From contig JADILM010000002.1 in the NCBI GenBank assembly GCA_016617785.1, positions 124,001 to 188,000 of the forward strand: DNA of 64,000 bases, read 5' to 3'. Positions 10,901 to 22,657 of this stretch are shown here, piece by piece. Within the stretch, counting starts at the first letter, position 1, and every line of letters starts with the position of its first letter. Made by a program: the position numbers and the translations under genes. This DNA comes from Sporobolomyces roseus (lineage: Eukaryota; Basidiomycota; Microbotryomycetes; Sporidiobolales; Sporidiobolaceae). Below the pieces are notes generated by a model. It saw nothing but the letters and a program-made list of their open reading frames with translations, did not search any database and was not told the DNA's origin.

Positions 10901-12496
10901 ATGCCTAAGGGATCCACTACAAAGTCTCAAAGCGAGCCGAATCATTCTTCCTTGTCCTCAATAGTTTCCCACCTAGTCAGATCACAACTCGGCTCAACCT
11001 CGAGCAGCTCTACACCATTAGATCAAGTACCCGATAGTGAATTAGACAAACATGTAGCCGACCTCTTACTCGCAGAAGCTAGATCAAAAGACAAAGAATG
11101 GAACAATCAGGGAGTGAGGGCTTATTACGATCAACATAAAGAATCGTCAGTTCTCCCTCCCACCCTCCCTTACTCCCTCTTACTACGATGTTACTGATGA
11201 GGAGTGAGAGAGAATACAGGACAGCACCTTTGAGAAAACCGAATACGAGATTCTTGAGTTCAATGTTGAAGAACGTAGATGATCACAACGCAGCTCTGAG
11301 GAGACAAGAGGCTGAACAACAGAGGAAACGGGGGAGACAGGAGAGGGAAGAGGCAGAGGAATGGAGGAAATCTCAAGCGAAAGGGAAGGGCAAGGAGAGA
11401 GAAGAAGATGAGGAGAGGGATAGGAAGAGGAGGAGAAGGAGAAGAGAGGAATTGGGATTGAGCGCTAGTGAGGATGAGGGGGATAGTATGAGGAGAAGGG
11501 AGGGATCAAGTAGGAGATCACAGGAGGAGCGCGAAGAGAGACCGTCGACGTCAACTTCGAAGGAGAGCGAACGATCTTCGTCGCGGAGGGAGGAGAAGGA
11601 CTCGTCAAGGAGGTCTAGAGATGATCGATCAGCTTCGCCGGAGTCGACAAGGCGACGCAAGAGAACGGAGGAGGACGTTTCTCGAGACTCTTCAAGACGG
11701 GAGACGCACGAATCTTCGAGATCACGTCGTCGAAGGCATAGATCGCGCTCTCGAGAGGAGGAGGAGGAGGACGACAGCGACCGACGTCGCTCAAGACGAA
11801 GGCGAGAGGGTGATGATGAGCGAGGAGAAAGAGAAGAGGGAAGAGAATCACAAAGGAGTTCGACTTCCTCGAAGGAGAAAGGGAAGCGAAAGGAGAGAGA
11901 TCAGGATATGGAGCAGGACGAGAGACCATTGGAAGAAGTATTTGCAGATGTTGAGAAACAAGTTTCAAAAGAACGCAAACGGTTAGTCTCCTTTCTCCTT
12001 TCAACTCTTTGCTCTCTCGTTCGTTGAATACTGATATGTCTCGCTCATCCACAGATCGCGTGAATCAACTTCCGTCCCACTTCCGTCCTCCTTACCTCCT
12101 CCAGCTCCCAACGCGCCACTCCCTTCCAAAATGGACAAATATTTCTCTCCGACCTACGATCCCCTCCTCGACTTCACTCCCTCTCAACTGACCGATTCCC
12201 AAACTGGTCTGATCGGAGAAGGTGGTTTTGACGAATGGGATCGAATGTTGTCGTCATTGAAGCGGAGGAAGGAGGATAAGAAGGAGGTTGAATGGAGGGA
12301 GAAAGAAGAGAGGAGGAGGAATAGGGAGAAGAAGAGGAAAGAACGCAGGAGGAAGAGGGGAGAGGACGTCAGTGAGAGTGAGAGCGATGATGAAGGGAAG
12401 AGAGGAGCAGGAGGGCAGAAAGGGATCATGGACATGAAGTATTCGAAGAAAGGTTCGACGAGGGAATGGGATTTGGGTAAGGAGAACCCTACTTGA
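10901..12496 (+). CDS. RS-rich nuclear protein, fungal pre-mRNA-splicing factor 38B-like
   Basis: Starts MPKGSTTKSQ. The N-terminal part has SELDKHVADLLLAEARSKDK, then after intron 1 (donor GTCAGT near 11148) APLRKPNTRFLSSMLKNVDD, a block I associate with small fungal proteins annotated as pre-mRNA-splicing factor 38B. The middle is a long Arg/Ser/Glu region (about 11330-11900) with many RS, RR and EE runs. After intron 2 (GTTAGT ... CCACAG, about 11981-12053) the tail has KMDKYFSPTYDPLLDF and GFDEWDRMLSSLKRRKEDKK, then a basic helix and DMKYSKKGSTREWDLGKE. The composition implies a nuclear, phospho-regulated splicing role (inference). Homology to true PRP38 is not visible. A final intron at GGGTAAGG near 12476 is possible and would change the last residues. 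Confidence 0.7.
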
Positions 12497-12849
12497 TTCG
12501 TAAAGCTTCTTTGATTGTTAGCTAGATTTGCAATACCTCTCGAGAGTCACAGATTCTTGGTTTGATTCGTAGAATGCTATATATTTCCGAACTTTGTTCC
12601 AGGTTATAGAGCGCATCAAGCGGCAATGTAGGAGGGTGTCGTAACTTCTTCAAAAGACACAAAGTAGACGTGACAACATGAGGAGGGGAACGAAGGGAGA
12701 CAGGTGCAGGGTGAGAGACATTCGAAGAACGAAATTAGATGAGAGCCTAAAAATGAGGGAGGAAGTGCGGAGTTTCATGCGAATGGGAGAACGGGAGAGA
12801 AAGGCGTTGCGATTAAGGACTGGAGATCGAGGCGATATAAGTAGAAGGA
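12497..12849. other. Convergent 3' intergenic region
   Basis: About 350 bp between two genes facing each other. No exon supported; it should hold both 3' UTRs and poly(A) sites. A plus-strand open frame starting near 12678 is antisense to the neighbouring Ser/Pro-rich coding sequence and is not counted. Confidence 0.5.
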
Positions 12850-15800
12850 CTAGATTGGGAGAGGAGGGGAAGTCGAGAGAGGAGAAGGTGGTAACGCGAT
12901 TTCAGACGGTCGCTGAGGAAAAGGATGATGCAGGACGACAGGTTGCGAGTTCCAGTCAGGAACGGGAGTTGGTAAGCCGGGAGACTGAGGAGGGGTTGAA
13001 TGATTAGGGAAGGGGATCGAGGGAGCGAGAAATGGTAAAGTCGAATTGGGTTCTTCGTCCTCCTTCTCGTTCAAATCTCTGAAATGCGACTCGTTCGCGA
13101 GAACGATGATGTCGAGAGACCCGTTCAACTTTGCCTCCTGGATCTTCGAGTTCGAAACGACCCTCGCTCTCGTCAAGAATCCTGGTAAGAATCCAACGTA
13201 ATCGGGATGTCGGTCTACGTCGCCGAACGTGTCGTCGATCTGACTTGCCGACGAGTTGCCTGCTTGATAGTGCTGGAGGTGAGGATGGGTCGGATCTGAA
13301 TCGAACTCGATAGTCGGGAGATCGTCTTCATCGATGTAACTTGAGCCATCCTCTACGACTCCTCCTCCATTGATCGAGATATTGTATTCTTCTCCTTGGC
13401 CTCCGCCAACTTCTGTAGGCGCGTAAGAACTGCGTCTCGAAGGAGCACGAGGTGTTCGTCTTCTCGGGGCATCCAGTACGATGACGAGATCGTCCTCCTC
13501 CTCCTCTTCGGGGGTTTGAGCGGCTTCATCTTCTCGAGGAGCAGGGACTGAGAGATGTAGAGCAGGCGAGAGAGGAAGACTAGCGTTATTGCTCGATTTG
13601 CGACGACTGTTGCCGTTCCCGTTACTGCTCTGTCGTCGACCATTCGAGTTTCCGCCGTTCCCTCCATTCGAATTGCGACCGGAACGTTTTCGATTCGAGT
13701 TGGAAGAATGGGAAGAAGTGAGAGGTGGACGAGATGAGGAGTTGAGAGGGCGAGTGCTGAACGAAATCGAATCGAGGTCGAGCCAAGACAGAGGATGAAG
13801 CTGCAAGAAGGGATTCGTAGTGTCAGTCTAGCTACAAGGATAGAGAGTGGACAGTTGACTTACGCCTGAACCAGAAACACCGTTCGAGATTGGCACATCT
13901 CCAGCTGATACCGCTCTGACAGTCTCCTCTGACAGACCGTTGCGAGGAAGCTCGATTGGTCTTGGGGCGATCGGACTCGCCGTCGCAGGGGAAGGAGAGG
14001 GAGAGTGATCGTTTGCCGCGTGAGAAGCAGATTGTTGGTCGGCTTTTCGAGTCTCTTCGAGTAATCTGATTCGTGCTTCTGCTCTCATAGCTCGAGTAGC
14101 GAGAGCGCGCAGAGCTTCTTGGTTCTGCGGAACGAGCGAGGAAAAAGGTCAGTCGGATCTGATAGCGGTAATCGAGCGAAAGAATGTGAATGCTCACCTC
14201 GACCTCGTTCGTTCGTTGGTCTTCTTCGAGGACTGACAATCTCCACCTTGCGATCTCAAGTTCCTTCGCATTCCTATCAGCCTCCATCTCCGCCTCCTTC
14301 GCTCTCGCTTTCCAGACTGACAAGTCGTTCGAGCCCGCCGAAACTGATCGACTATCTGCACCTGCGCCGAGAGGTGAGAAAGGGGTTGAGCCGTTCAGAA
14401 CCGTAGGTTGAATCTGTCGTTGTTTCTCGTTGGGACCTAGCATTCGAGGGGAAGCCATCGATTTCGAGCCGGCAGAGACGGGAGACGAGATAGACCCGTT
14501 CTTGGCGCTACTTGAGGCTGAGCCGAGGACTGCTACAGCTGATACGCTCGAATTGATACGAGGACGAGTCGGATGTTGCTGCTGTGGATGAGCAGGTGAA
14601 GCGTGAGGAGTCGCCGAGGGACCTCCTCCTCCTGCTCCTTGAGCTGCGAGATAATAAGCTGCCGATTGATTCATGTAGTTCTGATACATCTGCGCTTGAG
14701 CTTGAGCTTGAGCGTGAGCAGCTACTGCAGTCGGCGCGAAAGTCGTCGAGGTGGGAGAGACTGCTTGGGCGAGATGAGGGTAAGAGGGAGTCATGGGTGA
14801 AACTGGATGAGGAGATCCTGAATGCCAATTCGATTGACCTTGTCCTGGTCCTGGTGGTCCTGTCGAGCTGAGAGGGTAGACGAGGCCATTTGGGACATAA
14901 GGAGTATCATCGAATCCGAGTCCACCTTCGCCAGTCCTTCTTCTCTGTCGCTGATTCTGTTGTTGCTGAACTTGGGCTTGGTATTGAAGCGCAACGACGT
15001 GTTGATACTGAGCTGCAGCCTGGGCTTGAACATGGGCGATAGCGTAAGCTTGTTGCTGCTGGTGCTGGTGAAGCTGAATCTGTTGTTGTTGCGAAGAATT
15101 GGGCGGAACTGAGAGGGAAGATTGTCTCGAAGGCGGACGGGAAGCGTTTGGAGCAGTCGAATTTCCGGAAGATGACGAAGAGACGATCGGATAGGGCATG
15201 AGGGAAGAAGTATTTTGGTTGTTCGAATGAGGAGACCATGGTTGTTGAGGAGGGAGAGAAGCGGTGGGCGCAGCGAAAGGAGGGATAGTACGGTGAGAGG
15301 GAAGGGGAGAAGAATCGGGACTGCCGAAATAGTTCGAAGTAGATGTGCTGCGACCGAGTTGAGATTGAGGGTTGGTCGAAAGCGAGAAATAGCCGTTTGG
15401 TGTCGGCCTCGGCGAAATCCCTCTCAAGCTATCTCCCAATGTACTCCGAACGTCAGACCCTTCGACGCTTCCATCTTCACTATCTCCTCCTCGATCAATC
15501 TCGACACCTAGACCCCTCAAGCTCGCTTCCCTACTTCGTGCATTCGAACTCCATCGCAAAGACTCATCTCGATCTTGTCCGACAGAGCTTGAAGCTCTTC
15601 TCGCGAAGTCTGGTGGCGTCATCGTCATCGCTGGTGGCATTGTTGGTAGGGCGACACGTTCAGTAGAGTGTGGAGATCCAGAAGAGGTGAGGGAGAAGTT
15701 CGAAGTCGAATAAGCGCTGCTTGCGGTACTGAGTCGACGCTGTGGTTGCGGTGTCGTATCGTTCCCGTTGATGAGAGAAGAGGAAGCGGAGGAAGGTATT

Positions 15801-17344
15801 GGTATAGGAGCTGGTCTGTCTCGTCCGTTGCTCTTCGTTTTGTTATTCGTCTCAGACTTTGTTTCGTTCTTTCCCGAGACTCCTTCTCCATCTTTCCCCT
15901 TCTCACCTGACTTCGGTAACCCAACGATCGACTTTCCATTCAGCCCAATCGGAGTGACACCCGAAGCTTTTCTCGCTTGCTTCCTCGAGCGAGAGGACGA
16001 TGTCGAAGCGCTCCTGTTCGCTTGAAGGGAAGGAGTAGCTGAAGTCGAAGTCGAAGAAGAACGTCGAGTCGAAGGAGAGGCTGGTCGTCGACTTGTGGGC
16101 GAACCGGAAGAAACAGAGGGAGAACTCGACGGCGAACGAGAAGGGGTGAGTGACAGCGTTGGCGAGAGAGACAAAGGGTAGTCCTTCTCTGCCGCCGGAG
16201 TAGAAGAGGATGGGGTGGCTTGGAAGGAGGCATGGAGATCGAAAGGAAGGGGAACTGCGGCAGGTCGGGTTGGAGCTGGAGAGGAAATCGGTGGAGGCGA
16301 ATGGAGACGGGGAGGGGTCGAGATAGGCGTTCGATCACGATAAGGTAAGAGATGAGGTGAGGTCTGTACGGAGACAGTGGAGGTTGTGGGCGGATCAGAT
16401 GAAGAAGGAGGAAGCGGTCGAGGAGGATTCGTCGATGACGGAGGTTGATCTGTCGTCTGCAAGTCGAACCCTGTTGTCGAGGTCGGAGTTGTCTCCTCCT
16501 GGTACCGGAAGTTCCCCTCTCCTTCGAGGTCGACCTGAGACACCTGAACTCCTGTGTCGGTTGTGCCGGCCGAAACTTTCGCACCACTCTCCCTTCCCAT
16601 TTCTTTCGTTAAACCCCTCGACGACGTCCGTGACATGTCACTACTACTCGTTGTCCCCTTCCTCGTCTCTGTAGGAACGACGGCAGCTTTCCCCTTCTTG
16701 TTCTTTCCCTTCTTCATGCCTTCATCGCGTTTCCCTCCATTCGCCGTATCTCCCGCTATCCGTAGATCTCCTGGCATTTCTCGAGTCGGTGAATCGGGTG
16801 ACGTAGAGCGATGCAGAGTGGGAGTGGAAGGTTTCGAGATTGAAGAAGTATTCGAGGAAAGGGCGGAACTGATCTTTTCGAAACCTTGGAGAATGGCGGC
16901 AGAGGTGCTGGTGATGCAGGCGGCACTCGGCAGTAGGTTCGTCGACTTTGGTTCCGTCCCTGTACTCAAGCTATTCCCTCTCGAGCGAGACTTGATTCCT
17001 CCTACATTCAACCCTTCCTCTGATTTCTCTTGACCTTGGGCAATTAGAATGCTCTTGACGACATCTTGCTTTCTCTTCTTGATCCCTTTGATAGTAGGTG
17101 GAGGAGTTCGATACCGATTCTTGCTATGTAGTCGCCTGACGATGAAACCAGAGGCGAGGAGTAGAGCGAGACCAGTAAATACGAGATGGTGAGGAATTGA
17201 TGAATTTGTCGAAATTGACCTGAGAAAGGTGTAGGGAGTATTCGTAGCTGCAGGTGTAGTACTAGCAGTTGTTGTAGGAGTGGCAGAAGGTGGTGAAGGA
17301 GGAGGAGCGAGTCGAGAAGGAGGAGTCGGCGGAGTTGCTTCCAT
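12850..17344 (-). CDS. Large single-TM, Q/S/P-rich protein with C-terminal coiled coil
   Basis: Function unknown. From ATG 17342-17344 (MEATPPTPPSRLAPPPS) a Thr/Pro-rich N-terminus leads to one transmembrane helix (HHLVFTGLALLLASGFIVRR). A basic stop-transfer segment follows (KNRYRTPPPTIKGIKKRKQD), suggesting a membrane anchor with a large soluble tail. The next roughly 1,000 residues are disordered Ser/Thr/Pro with Gln and Ala-Gln runs (IQLHQHQQQQAYAIAHVQAQ at about 14990-15080). Then comes a helix (WKARAKEAEMEADRNAKELE), continued across an intron by NQEALRALATRAMRAEARIR. The last exon (13806-12850) starts LHPLSWLDLDSISF and is Asn/Gly-rich. Total is about 1,550 residues. A non-coding 5' exon may lie near 17536-17590. 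Low-complexity content makes orthology hard to judge. Confidence 0.7.
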
Positions 17345-18019
17345 AGTTGAACGTTGTTGACGAGGAGCGTTACAGGAAGGTGGTGGTCGGTGAAACTTCC
17401 TTCTTATACACCTCCCAGAGTTACCACCTCCATTCGTAGGCGGAGAAGCCGTCGTCGAGGAGCTGATCAAATCAGACGCGAGAAATGTGGGATGGAAAGT
17501 TGAGTTTGAGATCGATTACCGGAGTAGATGAATGGTAGCTTACCTCGAAGACGCCAGCTTGACTACTCCCTTCCTAATGGTGGTCAATCGAGCGAGAGGT
17601 TTTTGGGTTGAAGATTGGTAGGTGGAACGAGACGGAAAAACACACAAGTCGAAATCTCTCCCTTCGCGCGGTACCGGTTCGACTTCCTATTTTGACCTTT
17701 AATTCAGCCATTCAACTCCGATCGCAAGGTCTCTTTCATTATGTAGTTACAAGGGATTTAACAACGACGCATCGCTGGAGTTTCGAACAATCTCACAAAT
17801 GCGACATCAAGTTCTTCTCGAGACTCTTGTCTCCTTCGAGCCTCCTCGAGTCTCAGTACCTTTCTCTCGAATGACCACACCTTCGACGACGATGACAACG
17901 ACGATAGAGACATTCAAAGTGACGAAACATACTGAAATGCGAAAGAATCTTACTACAACAGAACAAAATTGAGTTTGACGAAAACGAAATCCAACTTCGC
18001 AATCTCCTTTGGGTACTGA
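17345..18019. other. Upstream region of the TM protein and 3' end of GCP2
   Basis: About 675 bp. A minus-strand stretch around 17536-17590 ends in a good donor (GAG|GTAAGC) and pairs with an acceptor near 17460, so it is probably a 5' UTR exon of the downstream gene; no ATG precedes it. The remainder (about 17600-18019) shows nothing I can assign. Confidence 0.4.
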
Positions 18020-21000
18020 TCAGGTTTGCGGCTTCTTGAGACTGCTGAGACGGACGATGAGCGGGAGTATACCGGAGTTCTCTCGAGCGGCGTGTAAAGA
18101 TAGGAAACCGAGAGATTGTTCGATGTGATGGTTGAAATGGATCTCGAATCTGTTGGGAAGTGATAGAGAAATAGCTCGCTAGTCGTCAGCACACGTTGAC
18201 GAGATGAAGCGAACGAGAAGTGCTCACTTGGTGAGGAAGTCCCAATGCTGTTTGAACTTGACGTTCGCCCAATCTCCGTTCGCTTCGTGTTCGCTTGTGA
18301 CGAGAATGCGTGTGAAGGAGGCGGTATAGTTGGCAAAGACGTAGCAAGTGTTGAACAGCTTCTGATGAAAGAGCTGGAGAAGCGCGAGGAGTAGGTCAGC
18401 TTCCTTCGAGATCTCGGTCGAAAGTAGAAAGATTCGATTCGTACATCTAACAGCTTCTCGTTCGTGAGTAAGCATTCGTTCGTACACGTATTGAGGAAGT
18501 TATCATGATCCTTGAGCAACTGATCCACCGTTTCCGCCTCATCCAGTCTCTTCTTGAGTTCCGCCCAGCGACTCTCGAGCACTTCGCTCACCGCGAAATC
18601 GAACATTTGCTGAATGAAATCGTACATCCTCGCTCTGAGCGCAAACACTCGTCCTTTCCAAGCTTGTAACTCTGGATACTGAGATCGTTTCCTCCACGAA
18701 GGCGTTTTGAGGTGCTCAGTCCAAGTTTCGAGGAAGACTCGTTCGAGGTGTTTGAGTCGAAGGAGATGTCGGAAGATCATCTGATAATAGGTGATAGACT
18801 TGCGAGAGAGGACGAGGGAGAGAGGGAATTTGACAGTGTAATCGAGGTTGAAAGCGTCCCAACCTATCACAAGCAACCGTCAAATCCGCACTCGAGAGGA
18901 TCGATACTTCGAGACGGGTCTCACCCATGATATCCGAGGAAGCTTTTGTTGTCGTCTCCTTTTTCACCTCGTCGAAAGTCTCGATAGGAATCCCATCAGG
19001 ACCCACAATCGCTCCCGTCTGATTAACGATCTTGAGCAACCATTCTGCGACTGTCACATCTTCGAAGACGATCTTCAGGTCATCCTTGAAGGGGTCATCG
19101 TCGACTCTTGAAGAAGGATTCCGTAAGGCGAGGTCGAGTTGTGTTTGAAGTCGTTCGAGCATGATTCGCTTCTTCTTCTTCCCGAGTTCGAGTTTCGCCA
19201 TGTCGAGGAAATGGGTAAAGACATCGCCGTGATTGATGAAGAAGTACTGCTTGATAGATCTGAGGGAGCGGAAAGGGGGTGAATGGTGAGAAACGAATGA
19301 ACTGAGAGGGGAGAAAAAGAGCCAACTCACTCTAGACGAGAGGCAAGGTGTTCTTCTTCGAGTAGGAGCTTGAGCAGCGTTTTGTTCGCATAAGTGTACG
19401 CGATGTCGATGCGTTTGAAGAAGCTGTATCGTAAAGAAACTCAGTCAACTGATCGAGAAACGAGAGACGAAGACAGACGAAAACGCACTCTTCTTGATCC
19501 ATAGCTATCAAATCTCCTTCCCGTATCCGATTGCCTTCCGGTACTTCAATTTCGATCCCACACTCCCTGATCACATTGAGGTATTTCCCAGCGAGTAAGA
19601 TCTTGTCTTTCCAAGGTTCGAGGAAAGCTGGAACAACGGCTCCTCCCGCTAGTCCACGTTCGCGAGGAGGCACGTCGCTGTTGACAGGAGTCTTCTTCGA
19701 CGATCCTACTGCCCGATCTCGAAGAGTGTACCTCCTCTCCCAGTAATCATCCGTATAATCGAGGTCGAGCGAACCTTGATTGATCCCCTTCGTTTCCCTC
19801 ACGATGAACTCATCCCATTGATCACTAAGATGACCAGTCGAGATCCATGCGAGTAAGATCCCGACGTAAGGTTGACTCGCTTTGAGGAGGAGGTGAGAGT
19901 AGAGCTCCTTAGCAGCTGGATCGCCAGAAGTTCGTTCGAGTTTGCTGAAAAGGACATGGAGTACTTCTCCACCTTTCGGAGGACCCGCTCGCCATCCTGC
20001 AGTCGAAGAACTTGGTTGAGCGGCAGCTGTAGCAGATTTCATCTCGGCCATGATGTTTGCCATTCCTTCTCCTCCAGCATATGAATCCTCCGAATCGCTC
20101 TCGGATGAAGAGCCATCGTCGTCTTCGTAAGGTATTGTCAGAGAGATGAGGTCGGTAGTGAGGGAATGAACGAGGGAAAGGGTGTGGAGAGCCGGATGAA
20201 GGTAGAGCCAGAATCGTTGGAGGGTAAAGGACGAGGAGGACATGAACTGTTCTTCAAGCTGGGCGAGAAGTACGAGGTAGTCCTATTCATAACGTGTCAG
20301 CGTGGGATGCGATACTTGCGAGGGAGAGAGCCGCCGACTCACTCGTAGCATTTCGCGAATCGCGGCGCAAAGAGCATGATTAATCACGCCATGCTCGAGA
20401 ATAGAATATTGCTCGACAAAGGCAGTGATCGAGGTGAAGTAGGTCGCCAGTGGAAGGAATCGTTCGACGACTGAAGCGATCCAGGGATCTGTTCATGTCG
20501 GTGGGAAATCAGTCTCGAATGTATGTAGCTAGCTAATCAGTGATGTGAACTTACCTAGACCAGCATCAACGACAAACTGAGCACCTTGCATTCGTTCGAA
20601 ATCGTCCTCGGGAGTGTACGAGGAGTTGTATTCGATGTATCGACCCTCGATTCCCTGTGATTTGAGAGATGTCAGCGTCTTCCTCGCTATGCGAGCCTGA
20701 GTACTTCGGAGACGCACCATGAGCACGAAGAGAAGATCCTCTACCATCAACGCCTCCTGCAGCTCTGCACTCAGCGATTCGAGCGGTTCTTTCTCGAGTC
20801 CTTTTGCCTTTCTCCTCATTTTCTCCCTTCTCTGCTTCGTATCTTCATCCTCTTCTTGCTCTTCTATCACACTACCCGAGTCAGAGATATCGTCGCCATC
20901 GTCTACTGCACCATTCGCTTGTCGTTTCGTTTGTCCTCCTTCTCTCGAAGTTCGAGATTTGCGAGACGATTTCGACTTGATCGCTGCTCGATGAGGTGAT

Positions 21001-21572
21001 ACATGAGGGAGTCGAGTGTTGAGAGGAGCTCGAGCGAACGATGTCTCTGCGATGAAAGAACCTTCAGGTGCAGTACCTGAGAGAGCAAAGCGGTTTCAGC
21101 GAAATTGCGAACAGAGAGAAGGAAAGGGCACACCGTAATCCTTTCCAGGTTGATCCTCTGCCTCGTCGGCTTCCCTCAAAGGTTGCTGCCTATTCTCATA
21201 GCTCCCTCCTGTCGTCTTTGCCGCTGTTCTGATACTCGATTGAATCTGTCAACATTCGAAACATTCAATCAGCTCTCTTTTGCTGGCGTGTTTCTGGGCA
21301 GCTAGAGCTGGTGGTACTTTTTGTAGATCCTTCTCTGCCAGTCCCCCGTATCTGGCTGCTGAAGGTTTAGGTGTTTTCGGTTGATTCAAGAAGGATGAAG
21401 TTGAGTAGGAGAGAGAAGAAACAGGGCGATTTGCACCCAATGAAGATGATGGTCGAGATGTACGAGACGATTGACGCGACTCTGACCGTCGAGAGTCCAT
21501 CCCGAGTCGTTGAGATTGAGCGGTGGAAACGAAACGAACCTGGGAGACGAACGACATCTTGCTCTCCTTCAT
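18020..21572 (-). CDS. Gamma-tubulin complex component 2 (GCP2/Spc97/Alp4 type)
   Basis: Core subunit of the gamma-tubulin small complex that nucleates microtubules at the spindle pole body. Start ATG 21570-21572. A Ser-rich N-terminus (SQSSRTSRPSSSLGANRPVS) precedes the Spc97/Spc98 fold. Diagnostic segments are FTLQRFWLYLHPALHTLSLV, SQPYVGILLAWISTGHL, DYWERRYTLRD, AFLEPWKDKILLAGKYLNVI with RECG, and in the GRIP2 half GWDAFNLDYTVKFPLSLVLS, RKSITYYQMIFRHLLRLKHL and VFANYTASFTRILV, ending FEIHFNHHIEQSLGFLSLHA with ARENSGILPLIVRLS. A stop at 18020-18022 fits the usual family end. There are about nine introns and roughly 900 residues. GCP2 rather than GCP3 is inferred from the DYW and GKYLNV region and the C-terminal motif. 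Confidence 0.92.
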
Positions 21573-22657
21573 CTCACTTGAACTCCTCGCATTGACATCT
21601 GGACCTAGCTAGAGAGTCTTGAGCAGCCTCGGCGTGCTCTGGAAGGCTCCTCTGCTCATTTTACGGTCTCACTGCTTCGCGTTTTCTTCCTTTCTTCGCT
21701 CTCCCCATCCACCACTCTGTGACCTCTATCTCTGGCGCGCTCTGAGGCCGTTCGCGATCAAGACAGACAGCCAACTCGCTGTGACTGTTCGGATCTCTCT
21801 TCGCGCCTTCGCTTGAGACTCGGATTTGCTTTTTTCTTCTTTTCACTCTCCTCAAGTGGTCCTACAACGCTTCTGCGGGCCTGAGACCTTACCGGGGTTA
21901 TTCTCTACCTATAAAACTGACGCTGACAAGCCGTTGTCAGCCGTTACACCTTTGCTACGATCAACTCGGCTGTTACGTTGACAATTCTTGTTTGTAGCTC
22001 CTCTTCAACGTCCCAAACTGATTCCAACAAGCACGCATCGATGCCTTATCGTCTATCTCTTCTCCTCATGTCACTATCACTTCTCAGGATCGATGTGGGA
22101 GCGAGAACGAGGAGGAAATGGGGGGAAATGGTTTCTGAGAGATTCCCACAGCTCTCTACACCGCGCTCTTTCGGTCTCGATCTGAGGAGCCGATCTTCCC
22201 TTCGTCATCTGTCGACGATAAAAGTAGGTCGGAGGACCTGATCCGTGAAAAGGACGTCCTGAACGTGCAGAGAGCTCTGTGTAGATGCGAAAAAGAGCTA
22301 CTTTACTGAATTATTTCCACCAAATAGTCCGGCTCGGAACCTTTGCATAATGAAAGATAACAATTGGATGGAGTCTAGCCCTTGCGCTCTTAGCGGACGA
22401 TCATCGAAGTCGCTTCCGAGAAATTCGCTTTTTTCCATTCCATCCTTGGACACTTTCTCTCGCATCTGGCGACCTGACGACCCGAATCCAAGCAAGGAGA
22501 CTTCGCCAACGCTCTCCCTCGAATCGAGCTCTTCTCCAAACGAGCTGAAGAATCGATTACTTCTCTCAACTCTCTCCCAAGGCCTCGTCGCGTGGACCTC
22601 CTCGACTAGACCTCACTGGAGCCTTCAAGGACTACACCCCGGTAATATTACGGCAAT
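21573..22657. other. Divergent intergenic region (GCP2 / DUF2841 gene)
   Basis: About 1.1 kb between divergent genes. It contains scattered open frames, the longest on the plus strand from 22350, overlapping the start of the next gene in another frame. None has family motifs or convincing splice structure. It probably contains both promoters and a long 5' UTR for the plus-strand gene. Confidence 0.45.

Noticed and set aside
11373..12052. Minus-strand ORFs opposite the RS-rich gene
   Set aside because: Ser/Leu-rich antisense shadows of an Arg/Glu-rich coding sequence; no motifs.
12678..13007. Plus-strand 109-residue ORF
   Set aside because: Arg/Glu-rich antisense shadow of the Ser/Pro-rich 3' exon on the minus strand.
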